Shown in pieces: positions 32,887 to 41,714 of a stretch of DNA of 64,000 nucleotides. Within the stretch, counting starts at the first letter, position 1. The number at the start of each line of letters is the position of its first letter. A model generated the notes under the pieces. That model did not search any database, was not told the origin of the DNA, and saw only the letters and a program-made list of their open reading frames with translations. The position numbers and the translations under genes were made by a program. The DNA comes from Melissococcus plutonius ATCC 35311 (GTDB taxonomy: Bacteria; Bacillota; Bacilli; Lactobacillales; Enterococcaceae), in NCBI RefSeq assembly GCF_000270185.1, contig NC_015516.1, positions 1,163,001-1,227,000 on the forward strand. Reading direction: 5' to 3'.

Positions 32887-33740
32887 CAGTCTTCCTCTCC
32901 ACAATCTGTGCATCGATCCAATGTATAGGTACCTAATCTACCACTTCTAATTTCTTGAATAATCATATTACTCGTTCGTTCATAATCTGTTTTAAATCCA
33001 TGTTTCTCACTAATCATTATTAATAATTCCGCTGGAGGTAACTGTATATCTGATTCCGATAAATGAAAGCGTTCTTGTAAACTTTCGGGATAAAAAGTGG
33101 TAAAAAATTCTAATCCGTAGATAGCTAGGTCATCACTATATAATAGTTGATCTTTAATCGCTCCTGTTAAAGCTAACTTTTTACCGACCTCTGGATCTTC
33201 AAATTTTGGCCAAAGGATACCTGGAGTATCTAATAATTCCAGATCATTTCCAACACGCAGCCATTGTTGTCCCTTTGTAACTCCTGGTTTATTACCTGTT
33301 TGAGCAACCTTTTTTCCGATCAAGCGATTCATTAAAGTGGATTTTCCCACATTAGGAATGCCGATACACATCGCTTTAATTGGCCGCTTTTTTAGCCCTT
33401 TTTCCTTTTCACGTGCTTGTTTTTCTTTTAATGTTTCTTTAGCAGCTAAAACAATTTTATTTATCCCTTTGTCCTGCTTAGCATTAACCAGCAATGCCGT
33501 GTTTCCCAAATTTGTAAAATAATTCACCCATTTTTTATTTTGATCTGGATCAGCTAAGTCACTTTTATTCAATAAAATCAATCGCTTTTTTTGTTGAATA
33601 ATCTGGTCTAGCATGGGATTTCTTGATGATAAGGGGAGCCTAGCGTCGATCAATTCAAACACAATATCTACATATTTTAATTTTTCGGTAACTTCTCTTT
33701 TGGCTTTGGCCATATGTCCAGGATACCATTGAATTGTCAT
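32886..33740 (-). CDS. rbgA: Ribosome biogenesis GTPase RbgA (YlqF)
   Basis: A circularly permuted GTPase (284 residues) needed for late assembly of the 50S subunit. The motif order is permuted: G4 NKSDLAD (about residue 60) comes before G1 [12 protein letters not shown] (about 130) and G3 DTPG. The N-terminus [17 protein letters not shown] is diagnostic. An in-frame ATG at 33752 exists, but GGAG 6 nt before the ATG at 33738-33740 is the better ribosome site. Confidence 0.95.
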   Translation of the reverse strand: MTIQWYPGHMAKAKREVTEKLKYVDIVFELIDARLPLSSRNPMLDQIIQQKKRLILLNKSDLADPDQNKKWVNYFTNLGNTALLVNAKQDKGINKIVLAAKETLKEKQAREKEKGLKKRPIKAMCIGIPNVGKSTLMNRLIGKKVAQTGNKPGVTKGQQWLRVGNDLELLDTPGILWPKFEDPEVGKKLALTGAIKDQLLYSDDLAIYGLEFFTTFYPESLQERFHLSESDIQLPPAELLIMISEKHGFKTDYERTSNMIIQEIRSGRLGTYTLDRCTDCGEED

Positions 33741-33902
33741 AAATTTCTCCATCCTTTCTTGTTAAAATTTTATCCTTCATTATTGAAGTATAAAATCAAT
33801 TTTTAACTATATTAGATTGTTAATCAATCACCTAAATTTATGATAAAAGAAAGCTAACAATTTTCAAAGACTAAAAATAGAATAAATATTTTAGTTTACC
33901 TT

Positions 33903-34445
33903 TTATAGACGAATTTTGCTATGATGTGATAATAAATTTATAGCACCTATAACCACACTGACTGTAAATAATCGATCTAAGTAATCAGTACCTACTTGTA
34001 CAATAAAAACACTTAGTGTTTGATTTAGTCCTAACCCATACAACAATTGAACAATCATACTGGAACCTGAAGAGGTAATCCCACCAAATAACCAAACAGT
34101 AATGAAAGAAGATAACAATGTCCCTGGAAAGGTAATTAAGAATGCTTTAAGAGGCAATGCCCAAGTGATTGGTTTACGATATAACAATACTCCTGCCATA
34201 AAACCAATACATAGTTGAACTGGCAAAAAATAAAGCGAATATAAATCAACAGTTATTCCCATTAAAAAGGCACTACTGAACCCAACAATCATACCAGCAA
34301 CCGGTCCAAAAATTGTTGCAGTTAAAATAGTGCCAATCGTATCTAGATAAATTGGTAATCGTAAAAAAAGTGCTAAATTACTAAGTGTAATGTTTAATGC
34401 AATTGATAATGCCATAATTGTTATTTTTAAATTATTCGTTTTCAT
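33903..34445 (-). CDS. ECF transporter S component, probably queuosine/queuine related
   Basis: A 180-residue integral membrane protein with about six segments. It is an S (substrate-capture) subunit of an energy-coupling-factor transporter. LPIYLDTIGTILTATIFGPV and DLYSLYFLPVQLCIGFMAGV are typical of the S-protein group found beside queuosine genes. It begins 8 nt after the nucleoside hydrolase gene and lies in the same transcript, behind a preQ1-I riboswitch. It would share the general ECF ATPase and T module encoded elsewhere. Substrate is inferred from the riboswitch: queuine, queuosine or a precursor. Confidence 0.8.
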   Translation of the reverse strand: MKTNNLKITIMALSIALNITLSNLALFLRLPIYLDTIGTILTATIFGPVAGMIVGFSSAFLMGITVDLYSLYFLPVQLCIGFMAGVLLYRKPITWALPLKAFLITFPGTLLSSFITVWLFGGITSSGSSMIVQLLYGLGLNQTLSVFIVQVGTDYLDRLFTVSVVIGAINLLSHHSKIRL

Positions 34446-34453
34446 TTATGAAT

Positions 34454-35428
34454 TCATCCTAACCCCAATTGATTTAGATCAGTTGTGATAACTGTCTCTG
34501 GTGCATCTAAAAGGACGGTCAAAAACTGAATAAAGAATTCTTTTGTATTCACATCGTTTAAAATTTTACTATTTGCTTTTTCATGCCAAAAATCATAACG
34601 ATCAACCAATGTTTGTCCGACACTGATTCCCTGTGTTTCAACTGCAACATAGCTCTTGAAACCAGTACAAATTTCAGGCGAAATATAATAAGCAACAGCA
34701 AGTGGATCATTGATGACACAACCAAGCAAATGTTCATATTCCCAATGAAAATTAAAATAAAAACGAGTGATTTTCTTTAAATATTCATAGGTTGATGGAT
34801 TGATCCAACGACAGTATTCTAAAATAGTTGGTGAAAAAACAATTTTTCGAGTAACATCTAAACCAACCATTTCAATCATTCCACCTAATGAAGTAAAAAC
34901 CTGGGCAGCAGCATCAGGGTCACACCAATAATTAAACTCGGCAACTGGTGAACAATTCCCATGACTTTTATAGGTGCCTCCCATGGAAACAAAACGCGCT
35001 ATATTGTTACCTAGCTCTGTATTTTTAGTTAGCGCTAAAGCAATATTGGTTAAAGGACCTAAAGCTAAAATACCAACCGGTTGTTTTTTACTAAAAAAAT
35101 CGGCTAAAAAATCGCTGGCTTTTTTTTCTTGTGGCTGTGTATTTGATTGCCTTGAAAGATGACTCTCTCCTAACCCATCAATGCCATGTGTATCTTGAGC
35201 AGATACAAAAGGACGATGCAATGGTTTTTCTGCTCCAAGATATACTGGAATGTCTAAACGATGGCAACGTTCTAAAACTTTAAATGTATTTTCTGCACCA
35301 ATTTCCACTAGGACATTTCCTGCAACAACACAAATAGCAAGAACGTTTAATTTACCAGATTTAATAGCATATTCTAAGGCTAGAGCATCATCAATTCCTG
35401 GATCGCAATCGATAATTACTTGTTGCAT
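34454..35428 (-). CDS. Nucleoside hydrolase (IUNH family), candidate queuosine hydrolase
   Basis: A 324-residue inosine-uridine-type nucleoside hydrolase. The calcium-binding N-terminus IIDCDPGIDDALALEYAI (residues 5-22) and the later ILALGPLTNIALAL, VSMGGTY and NDPLAVAYY are all present. ATG at 35426-35428 follows a strong AAAGGAGG. Family members cleave the N-glycosidic bond of ribonucleosides; one branch (QueK) releases queuine from queuosine. The preQ1-I riboswitch directly upstream and the S component downstream make that role likely here. The alternative is ordinary pyrimidine or purine salvage. Confidence 0.85.
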   Translation of the reverse strand: MQQVIIDCDPGIDDALALEYAIKSGKLNVLAICVVAGNVLVEIGAENTFKVLERCHRLDIPVYLGAEKPLHRPFVSAQDTHGIDGLGESHLSRQSNTQPQEKKASDFLADFFSKKQPVGILALGPLTNIALALTKNTELGNNIARFVSMGGTYKSHGNCSPVAEFNYWCDPDAAAQVFTSLGGMIEMVGLDVTRKIVFSPTILEYCRWINPSTYEYLKKITRFYFNFHWEYEHLLGCVINDPLAVAYYISPEICTGFKSYVAVETQGISVGQTLVDRYDFWHEKANSKILNDVNTKEFFIQFLTVLLDAPETVITTDLNQLGLG

Positions 35429-35451
35429 TTTTTCCTACCTCCTTTACTGAG

Positions 35452-35489
35452 ATTCTTAGTTTTTTATTCTGGGAAGTTTCCGAACCAGT
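35452..35489 (-). promoter_or_regulatory. preQ1-I riboswitch
   Basis: On the minus strand, stem CTGG/CCAG (35488-35485 with 35472-35469) closes a 12-nt loop TTCGGAAACTTC. It is followed by the A-rich tail AATAAAAAACTAAG, nearly identical to the Bacillus queC aptamer tail. The loop contains G-AAA-C, matching the G-3nt-C spacing that positions the ligand-pairing cytosine in known preQ1-I aptamers. Short P2 pairing of GG with the CT of the tail is possible. A small hairpin (CGAGTAA/TTACTCG) lies just upstream. The ribosome site GGAGG is 9-15 nt downstream and could pair with CTTCC of the aptamer, suggesting translational control. Confidence 0.82.
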
Positions 35490-35773
35490 CCGAGTAAAAT
35501 TACTCGATTTTAAATGCACCTTATTATGATAATACAAAATAGATAGAAGGGAAAGGAAAATTATCATCTTGCCTAATTCATTTTGCATATACTTCATTAT
35601 TAAAATCATTTATTCTCTTTAATTAAACTAATTTTATGCTGAGTACACATGTTATTTTATCAACAATCACAGTCAAGATACTTGTTATTTATTTCTTATA
35701 ATAGTTTTAAATAAACTATTATTAATGATCAATTTCTATGCGCAGCTTCATTGTTTTATCTAGTTATTATTCA

Positions 35774-35812
35774 AAAAAAGGTTGCTTCTATTCAATAGAA
35801 ACAACCTTTTTT
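35774..35812 (-). terminator. Terminator downstream of lepB
   Basis: AAAAAAGGTTGCTTCTATT pairs with AATAGAAACAACCTTTTTT (one mismatch), with A/T runs on both sides. It lies 40 nt after the lepB stop. The interval 35507-35773 shows no gene. Confidence 0.85.
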
Positions 35813-35851
35813 GATATTTTTATAAACTGATCTTTTGTTTATTGATTTATT

Positions 35852-36400
35852 TTAAATTAATTTGAAATGATGAAGTGGATAATAGATACATCGAGCTTTT
35901 CCAATAATATATTTACTTTTAATTGTTCCAAATGATCGACTATCTTTTGACATTCGTCGATTATCTCCCAAAACAAAGTAACTTTTTTTAGGAATTGTTG
36001 TTCGATTGGTTAAATCCTTCAATGTAAAATTGGTTGTATAGGGAATCAACGCATGATCCTCACGTTTATTATTAAATAAAAACGTTTCCTTGACAGCATG
36101 ATCATTTACATATAATTGATCATGCTTATAATAAATAGTATCTCCAGGCAGACCAATAATACGTTTAATATAGATTGATTGATTTGGCAATTTAAAAATA
36201 ATAACATCAAAACGACGAATAGGAGAAATTTTTTCTATCAATACCATATCTCCTTGAACTAAGGTTTTACTCATCGAATTGCCATCCACCCGAACAGGAA
36301 TCAATAAAAATCCTCTTAAAATAAATAAAATAAGTAAGGCAGGAAAAAATAATTTGACTAAAAAAATAAAATGATTTAGATACTTTTTATTTCTTTTCAT
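35852..36400 (-). CDS. lepB: Signal peptidase I
   Basis: A membrane-anchored serine protease of 182 residues that removes signal peptides. One N-terminal membrane segment (residues ~10-32) is followed by the catalytic serine in VDGNSMSKTL (about residue 42) and the general-base lysine in IYIKRIIGLPGD (about 80). FVLGDNRRMSKDSRSFG near the C-terminus is the conserved final box. Start ATG has AAGGAG 6 nt upstream. It follows the broken S41 peptidase gene. Confidence 0.92.
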   Translation of the reverse strand: MKRNKKYLNHFIFLVKLFFPALLILFILRGFLLIPVRVDGNSMSKTLVQGDMVLIEKISPIRRFDVIIFKLPNQSIYIKRIIGLPGDTIYYKHDQLYVNDHAVKETFLFNNKREDHALIPYTTNFTLKDLTNRTTIPKKSYFVLGDNRRMSKDSRSFGTIKSKYIIGKARCIYYPLHHFKLI

Positions 36401-36448
36401 TTTTTACTCCTTTTTTATTTATTTTCTGTTCATTTGCTAAAAATAATG

Positions 36449-37926
36449 CTACTTCTTTTTAGTCAGTAATTCTTTGACAGCGGCTTGATAAGCTCTATCA
36501 TTATTTAAAATCTTCTCTCGTTGATGTAATAAGTACATCTATTATTGGACAACTTTAGTTTTTCTTCAATTACTGTAGCTGTCTTACTGTCTATTTCGCC
36601 ATTAGCCGGTAACTGGGCCTTTGTTTGAATATCCTCAACAGCCTGTTGTGTTTCATTTGAAAAGACTGAACTCTCTTTATTTACATCATAATTTAAGCTC
36701 TGTAAAATGGCATTAGCATTTTTGCACTCATTTGAATTCTCACCTAATTTTAAAGGTTTGTCTACAGAGATTGGTAATAAATAAGCATATTCTGGATAAT
36801 CTGCTTCAATCGTTGGTTTCAATCCTTTTTTATGAATCCAAGTTCCATTCGGTGTTAGCCATTTTAAAACAGTTAATTTTATCTATGTATCGTCTTTTAA
36901 ATCTTTAACGGTTTGAACTGTACCTTTACCATAAGTTTTTGTTCCTATAATTGGAACTCCCGCCGATTCATGTAAGGCGGCTGCAAAAATTTCAGAGGCA
37001 CTTGCACTACCACCATCTACTAAGAGTACAACTGGTTCTTTAACTTTGAACCCATCTTTATCTAATTTATTAGAAGCAACATCTTCGCCCATTTTTTTAT
37101 GTCTATCTTCAAATTTAACAATAGTTTTTCCATCTTTTAAAAATAAATTCGCCATGTACTCTGCCTGATCTAACAAGCCACCAGGATTTTGACGTAAATC
37201 TAACACAAAAGAAGTAGCTCCTTGTTTTCTTAACGACTTAATGGTGGTTTTTAACTCATGATAGGTATTTTCACCAAATGTTGTAATATTAATGGCACCT
37301 ATAGAGGCATCTTTCTTGTCTATTTCGCCACTCACCGTTTCCATTGGTAAAGTATCCCGTGAAATGGCAACATCAAATATCTTGTCTGCTCTTGAAACAG
37401 TTAATTTTACTTTTGTTCCCTTTTTACCACGAATTTCAGAAACAACTTCATCAAGTTGTTTATCTTTAGTTTCTTTTTCATTAACTTTTAAAATAACATC
37501 ATTTACCTTAAGACCTGCCTTGGCAGCTGGCGATTCTTTAATCGGTGCCTGGACAATTGTTGGTAAGCCATCTTTAGTTGACAAGGTAGCTCCTGTCCCC
37601 TCAAAGCTTCCAGAAATTGAATCGTTCAATTTTGTTGAATTTTCCTTATCTAAATAGGTAGAGTAAGGATCATCAAGAGAATCCATCATTCCTTTTAATG
37701 CACCATCGACTAATTTTTTCTTGTCCACTTTACCAACATAATTATTATTAATTTCTTCATAAAGATTTTGTACTTTTGTTAGGTTTTCATCTGCTATGCC
37801 ATTTTGCTTTAAAGTTAAGTTAAGTCGGTGATCAAAATAAATATAACAACCACCGCCAACTAAAAAAGCAGCACAAAATAAAGAAATAATATATTGATAA
37901 TAGGGAACCATCCGTTTCTTCTTCAT
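36449..37926 (-). pseudogene. Carboxyl-terminal processing protease (S41), broken
   Basis: A secreted or membrane-anchored S41 peptidase with an N-terminal membrane segment (residues ~10-30), a PDZ domain (GTGATLSTKDGLPTIVQAPI, then AAKAGLKVNDVILKVNEKET) and the catalytic region with Ser in GGSASASEIFAAAL and Lys in GTKTYGKGTVQT. An in-frame TAG (36883-36885) stops it after KDLKDDT; the frame then continues IKLTVLKWLTPNGTWIHKKG into a peptidoglycan-binding-like tail. A second lesion, a one-base loss near 36530-36550, shifts the last ~30 codons (HQREKILNNDRAYQAAVKEL, ending 36449). Both catalytic residues precede the amber codon, but the end of the protease fold is cut off. Confidence 0.85.
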
Positions 37927-37976
37927 AAGACCCCTCTTTTATATAAGATATAATTTTAGATTAAGTTAATTAACAA

Positions 37977-38195
37977 TTAATGATTATTTTCTTGATATTT
38001 TCCCCATAGCTCATCAAAAATATCCATGGTTGATAAATAATTAGCATTCATTTCTAGATAAGTAGAAAGCTCATGATAATCTGTTGCCTGTTTGGGAAAT
38101 TGAATATCCTTAGCCACAGAATCTGCAAATTGATTGATAGAATTATTTGGTGTGCCTCTTAAGGTCATTAAATAATGATAAAAACTTCGTCTCAC
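37977..38195 (-). CDS. YozE/UPF0346 family protein
   Basis: A 72-residue protein of the YozE family, beginning MRRSFYHYLMTLRG and containing FPKQATDYHELSTYLEMNAN and the final FDELWGKYQ. Length and pattern match the family. Function unknown; the fold is small and helical. Translation starts at GTG (38193-38195). It follows ypmS in a cluster running degV, ypmR, ypmS, yozE, S41 peptidase. Confidence 0.9.
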   Translation of the reverse strand: MRRSFYHYLMTLRGTPNNSINQFADSVAKDIQFPKQATDYHELSTYLEMNANYLSTMDIFDELWGKYQENNH

Positions 38196-38239
38196 TTTTT
38201 TTAATTCTCTCCTTTTTTATCAGAATTATGGAAATTTGC

Positions 38240-38881
38240 TTAGTTTTTATAAGTTTTATCTTTTGGCAAATAAACACTTAATTGAATCTTGTCATCTACC
38301 AAGTTAATTTTATTTGCTCGAATAAACAGTCCATTTCTCATTTGAAAACGATCTAGATGGAGTACAACAAGTTTTTCTTCTGGATTGACAGTTACCCATT
38401 CCGGTAATTTATAACTTCTTTCTACAAATCTTAAAACATCTTTAATTGGCAATCCTAAGGTACCTATGGATAAACTTTTAGCCTTTAATTGCACATTCCC
38501 ATTATTCATTACATAGGGATCAAAATATAAATAAAAAGCAATATCATGTCCTAAGAAACGAAGTGTTCCTTTCAGCATTGCTTCATTTTCTAAATAAAAA
38601 TCATACTTAATTACCGCATCTTTTTGAAGATCCTTTAAATAAAAGTCCATAAATTGATTAACTTGTTTTTTTGTACTATGTACAGTCATAACAGGTGTAC
38701 TTTCTTTTACTGTCGTTGCTTTGGATGAAAATTTGTATTCGGGTTCTCTGATTTGAGTAAGCCTTAATCCAAGAAAAAGAGCAGTGCCTGCAAGAAAACC
38801 GATTAAAATTAAAAAAGCAAATTTCCAAGGATTAATTTTCTTTTTTGTTTCTGTTTCTTTTAGCTGATTTGATCGTTTCAT
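38240..38881 (-). CDS. YpmS family (DUF2140) membrane-anchored protein
   Basis: A 213-residue protein with a positively charged N-terminus, one membrane segment (WKFAFLILIGFLAGTALFLG, ~19-38) and an extracellular domain. VHSTKKQVNQFMDFYLKD and LGLPIKDVLRFVERSYKLPEW are typical of YpmS. Its ATG overlaps the ypmR stop by one base (TAATG), so the pair is coupled. The partner is a GDSL lipase/esterase; a role at the outer face of the membrane is likely but undefined. Confidence 0.85.
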   Translation of the reverse strand: MKRSNQLKETETKKKINPWKFAFLILIGFLAGTALFLGLRLTQIREPEYKFSSKATTVKESTPVMTVHSTKKQVNQFMDFYLKDLQKDAVIKYDFYLENEAMLKGTLRFLGHDIAFYLYFDPYVMNNGNVQLKAKSLSIGTLGLPIKDVLRFVERSYKLPEWVTVNPEEKLVVLHLDRFQMRNGLFIRANKINLVDDKIQLSVYLPKDKTYKN

Positions 38882-39777
38882 TAATTATCCAGCTCCCTCT
38901 CTCCTGCAAACCAGTTTTTCTGTGTCTTGTCTAGCTCTTTGCGGATAGCTTTGGCCATTAACTGATACCCCAAATTGTTTGGATGAAAATGATCTTCTTC
39001 GTATAATGCATCATTAGTAATGTCCATATTTTTTTTATTGCTTGAATCTTCAGCAACGATTCCCGTTTTGTTATTTATTCCTTTATATAAAAGATTATTA
39101 ATTGAAATAAAATACATATCATTTTGTTTTTCTATAGCTGATAAAGTATGAATATTCCAATCATCGACAATCTCCTGAATTTCTTTAATATCAGGAAAAT
39201 ACAAATAAAAAGGATTATAAATTCCCAATATGTAAATAGGTGCTTTCTTATTATATGAACGTATCTCTTCTAGCAAAGAAGTCACTTTTTGCTCATAATG
39301 TTTTGCCGGTTGTTTAAAAGTAGCTACGGTTAAGCTTAACATATTCTTGCTAAATACCTGCATTAAATCATTTCCTCCAACAGTTACTGTAATAATATCC
39401 GCTGAAGTCAGACTTTTTTGAATCTCATGGTTCTTTTTAATGCGTTTAAGGATTTGATCACTTCGATCGCCATTTTTACCATAATTTTCTACTTGCACAC
39501 CATTCAATTGATAATTTTCTTCTAAATCATTCGCAACTAAAGGAACAAATCCACCGGAATTCGTTTGATCCCCAATTCCTTCTGTTAAAGAATCACCAAT
39601 GGCGACATAATGTATCACTTTTTTATTCATTTTTTTTGTTAAGGTTACTGAGCTATTTCCCATTCCCAATAATGGTTTCTGTCTAGGAAACAAAATTAAA
39701 AATAGACTAAAAACAAAAATAGCTATAACCAATGGAATAATCAATGTTTGCCAATAAATTTTTAAAATTTTTTTCAT
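38881..39777 (-). CDS. SGNH/GDSL hydrolase (YpmR-like)
   Basis: An extracytoplasmic SGNH hydrolase of 298 residues with an N-terminal membrane anchor (residues ~9-30). Block I is VAIGDSLTEGIGDQT with the catalytic serine, block III is VGGNDLM with the Asn, and the Asp/His pair is in DHFHPNNLGYQLMA near the C-terminus. All four catalytic blocks are intact. It is probably a lipase or deacylase acting on an envelope substrate. It is coupled to ypmS. The ribosome site is weak and distant. Confidence 0.88.
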   Translation of the reverse strand: MKKILKIYWQTLIIPLVIAIFVFSLFLILFPRQKPLLGMGNSSVTLTKKMNKKVIHYVAIGDSLTEGIGDQTNSGGFVPLVANDLEENYQLNGVQVENYGKNGDRSDQILKRIKKNHEIQKSLTSADIITVTVGGNDLMQVFSKNMLSLTVATFKQPAKHYEQKVTSLLEEIRSYNKKAPIYILGIYNPFYLYFPDIKEIQEIVDDWNIHTLSAIEKQNDMYFISINNLLYKGINNKTGIVAEDSSNKKNMDITNDALYEEDHFHPNNLGYQLMAKAIRKELDKTQKNWFAGERELDN

Positions 39778-39861
39778 TTATTCAACGATTCACTTCCTTT
39801 TAAAGACCAAAAATGTAAATAACTACCCATCGATGAAATAATCCAATATTAAGATTTAATA

Positions 39862-39898
39862 AAGTAAGGCTAGAGTTTGATTCACCCCAGCCTTACTT
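39862..39898 (-). terminator. Terminator downstream of degV
   Basis: AAGTAAGGCT pairs with AGCCTTACTT around a 17-nt loop, with a short T-rich tail on the minus strand. Confidence 0.6.
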
Positions 39899-40008
39899 CC
39901 TTGAAATACACTACTATGCTGTCAACTATTGATTGCCTATTTTGTTTCATCATAATATAAAAAGATTGATCATTCAAAGTTAATGCGGCTAATCATTTAT
40001 TCATTTTT

Positions 40009-40851
40009 CTAAGCTGTATAATACATAATGGCAAAAGCTTTCTTGCCAGTATGTGTAGCGATAATTGGATTGGTATGAAGAACGGGAATATCCATTTTTG
40101 GAAATAGTGGTTGTAATCCGGCTTTGAATTCTTCTGCCAGTTCTAATCCATCAGCATGTGAAATACCAATTTGGCAAATATTCGTTAACTGACTTAATTC
40201 TTCTTTTAGTCCATCAAACCATTTATCAAAAGTTTTCATTCCACGTCCCTTAGCTACAGGAATCAGTTCTGTTTGATCAAAATCCATAACTACCTTCATA
40301 TCAAAAATATTTGATAAGAACCCAGTTGTTCGACTGATTCTTCCTCCCTTAACCAAATTATTTAATGTGGAAATTCCAATGTATAGTTTTGTATTTTCTT
40401 TTACACGATGAATTTCTTCGAGGATCTCTGGAATACTGCCTCCTGCTTGCGCTAATTTGGCTGCTTGAATGACTTGAAAGGATAATCCTTGGTCAGTAAA
40501 ATCACTGTCAATGACGGTAACATTTGTATTTGTTAGACTACTAGCTTGTCTAGCCGTTTCAACTGTCCCACTAAGTCCTTTTGTCATGTGAATGGAAATC
40601 ACAGCACTTCCATCTTTGCCTAGTTCATCATAAAGCTCTATAAATTTACCAAGTGGAGGCTGACTGGTTTGAGGAAGAGCCTTAGCTTTTGCCATCATTT
40701 CCATAAAATGCTCCCCTTCTAAATGATCATCATCTGTATATACAACACCATCAATCATAATAGACAATGGAATAACCTGTATAGCTAATGCATCACGAAT
40801 ACTTTTTTTCATCGTACATGAAGAATCCGTTACAATTTTAACTTTTGCCAT
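40009..40851 (-). CDS. DegV family fatty-acid-binding protein
   Basis: A 280-residue DegV/FakB-type protein, which binds a fatty acid and presents it to the fatty-acid kinase FakA. KIVTDSSCTM at the N-terminus, TSQPPLGKFIELYDEL, SIHMTKGLSGTVETARQAS and VIDSDFTDQGLSFQVIQAA are family blocks. Start ATG at 40849-40851 matches the family start; the frame continues 11 codons upstream without support. Lipid specificity cannot be read from the sequence. Confidence 0.9.
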   Translation of the reverse strand: MAKVKIVTDSSCTMKKSIRDALAIQVIPLSIMIDGVVYTDDDHLEGEHFMEMMAKAKALPQTSQPPLGKFIELYDELGKDGSAVISIHMTKGLSGTVETARQASSLTNTNVTVIDSDFTDQGLSFQVIQAAKLAQAGGSIPEILEEIHRVKENTKLYIGISTLNNLVKGGRISRTTGFLSNIFDMKVVMDFDQTELIPVAKGRGMKTFDKWFDGLKEELSQLTNICQIGISHADGLELAEEFKAGLQPLFPKMDIPVLHTNPIIATHTGKKAFAIMYYTA

Positions 40852-41291
40852 TATTATCACTCTTTCTTTAACCCAGATCTTCATTCAAGGTAAAATATTC
40901 TAGGACGTATTATTTGTTTATAGTATAACAGACAAATGTTAGTTTTTCATTAATTTATAATGATGAGTGAAATTTTATTAAAAAATAAAAATTTATTAAG
41001 TAATATTTACCTACTAAGCAATTCTTTATTCCCTTTAATTTAACTTAGGGTTCTAGATATCAATTTTTAATTATAAGTAATTATATTTGTTTTGCCTGTT
41101 AAATCCGTCTGTTTTAATTTTTATCCTTGTTTTGGTTATACAACATTTTATTGACGAAATAACTATGATTTATCCTTTATTAATGCATATATTAAATCAT
41201 ATAAAGAAAAATAAATGAACTCCCTAACTTAAATAATTCTAGTATTAAAAATATTTATCTAAATTAATCTTGCTTACTTTAATACAAATTA

Positions 41292-41397
41292 TCAACTTTT
41301 TAGTGGCTCATATTCATATGCTATCGATTTTCTATTCCCTTCAGGCTTGTCTCTATTAATTAAAAAGGTGCATTTACCGGCTAACTGTAAATTGAAA
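41292..41397 (-). other. Possible gene remnant in an 800-nt gene-free stretch
   Basis: Between degV and the dehydrogenase promoter (40852-41652) the DNA is extremely AT-rich. The only suggestive stretch is a minus-strand run of about 35 codons ending at a TGA (41292-41294), with a natural-looking sequence (TFLINRDKPEGNRKSIAYEY). It has no start codon or ribosome site. It may be a decayed gene end. Nothing else is seen in the interval. Confidence 0.2.
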
Positions 41398-41652
41398 CAA
41401 AACTATATAGTGTGCTTATGTTAATTTCTTGCCAATAATTTTATATTTTCAATATAAAATTAAATTTTAATTTATATTTATATTTTTAATAAATATAAAT
41501 ATGATTAAACAATTTATATTTATTCATTTTTTTAATTATATCGTTAGATAAATTGGATTTAATCGAACTTCTTACCAAAAATAAAATTGATATACCAATT
41601 TAAATAAATTATTTATTTAATTTTTTTTATTTTTCAAATTATTATTATTTGC

Positions 41653-41681
41653 TTGACAGATGGATGAATACGCGCAATAAT
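41653..41681 (+). promoter_or_regulatory. Promoter of the iron-type dehydrogenase gene
   Basis: TTGACA (41653-41658), 17 nt, then AATAAT (41676-41681), 33 nt before the ATG. Confidence 0.65.
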
Positions 41682-41714
41682 AGGTTTGCTTAAAAATAAA
41701 TGGAGGGGATATTT

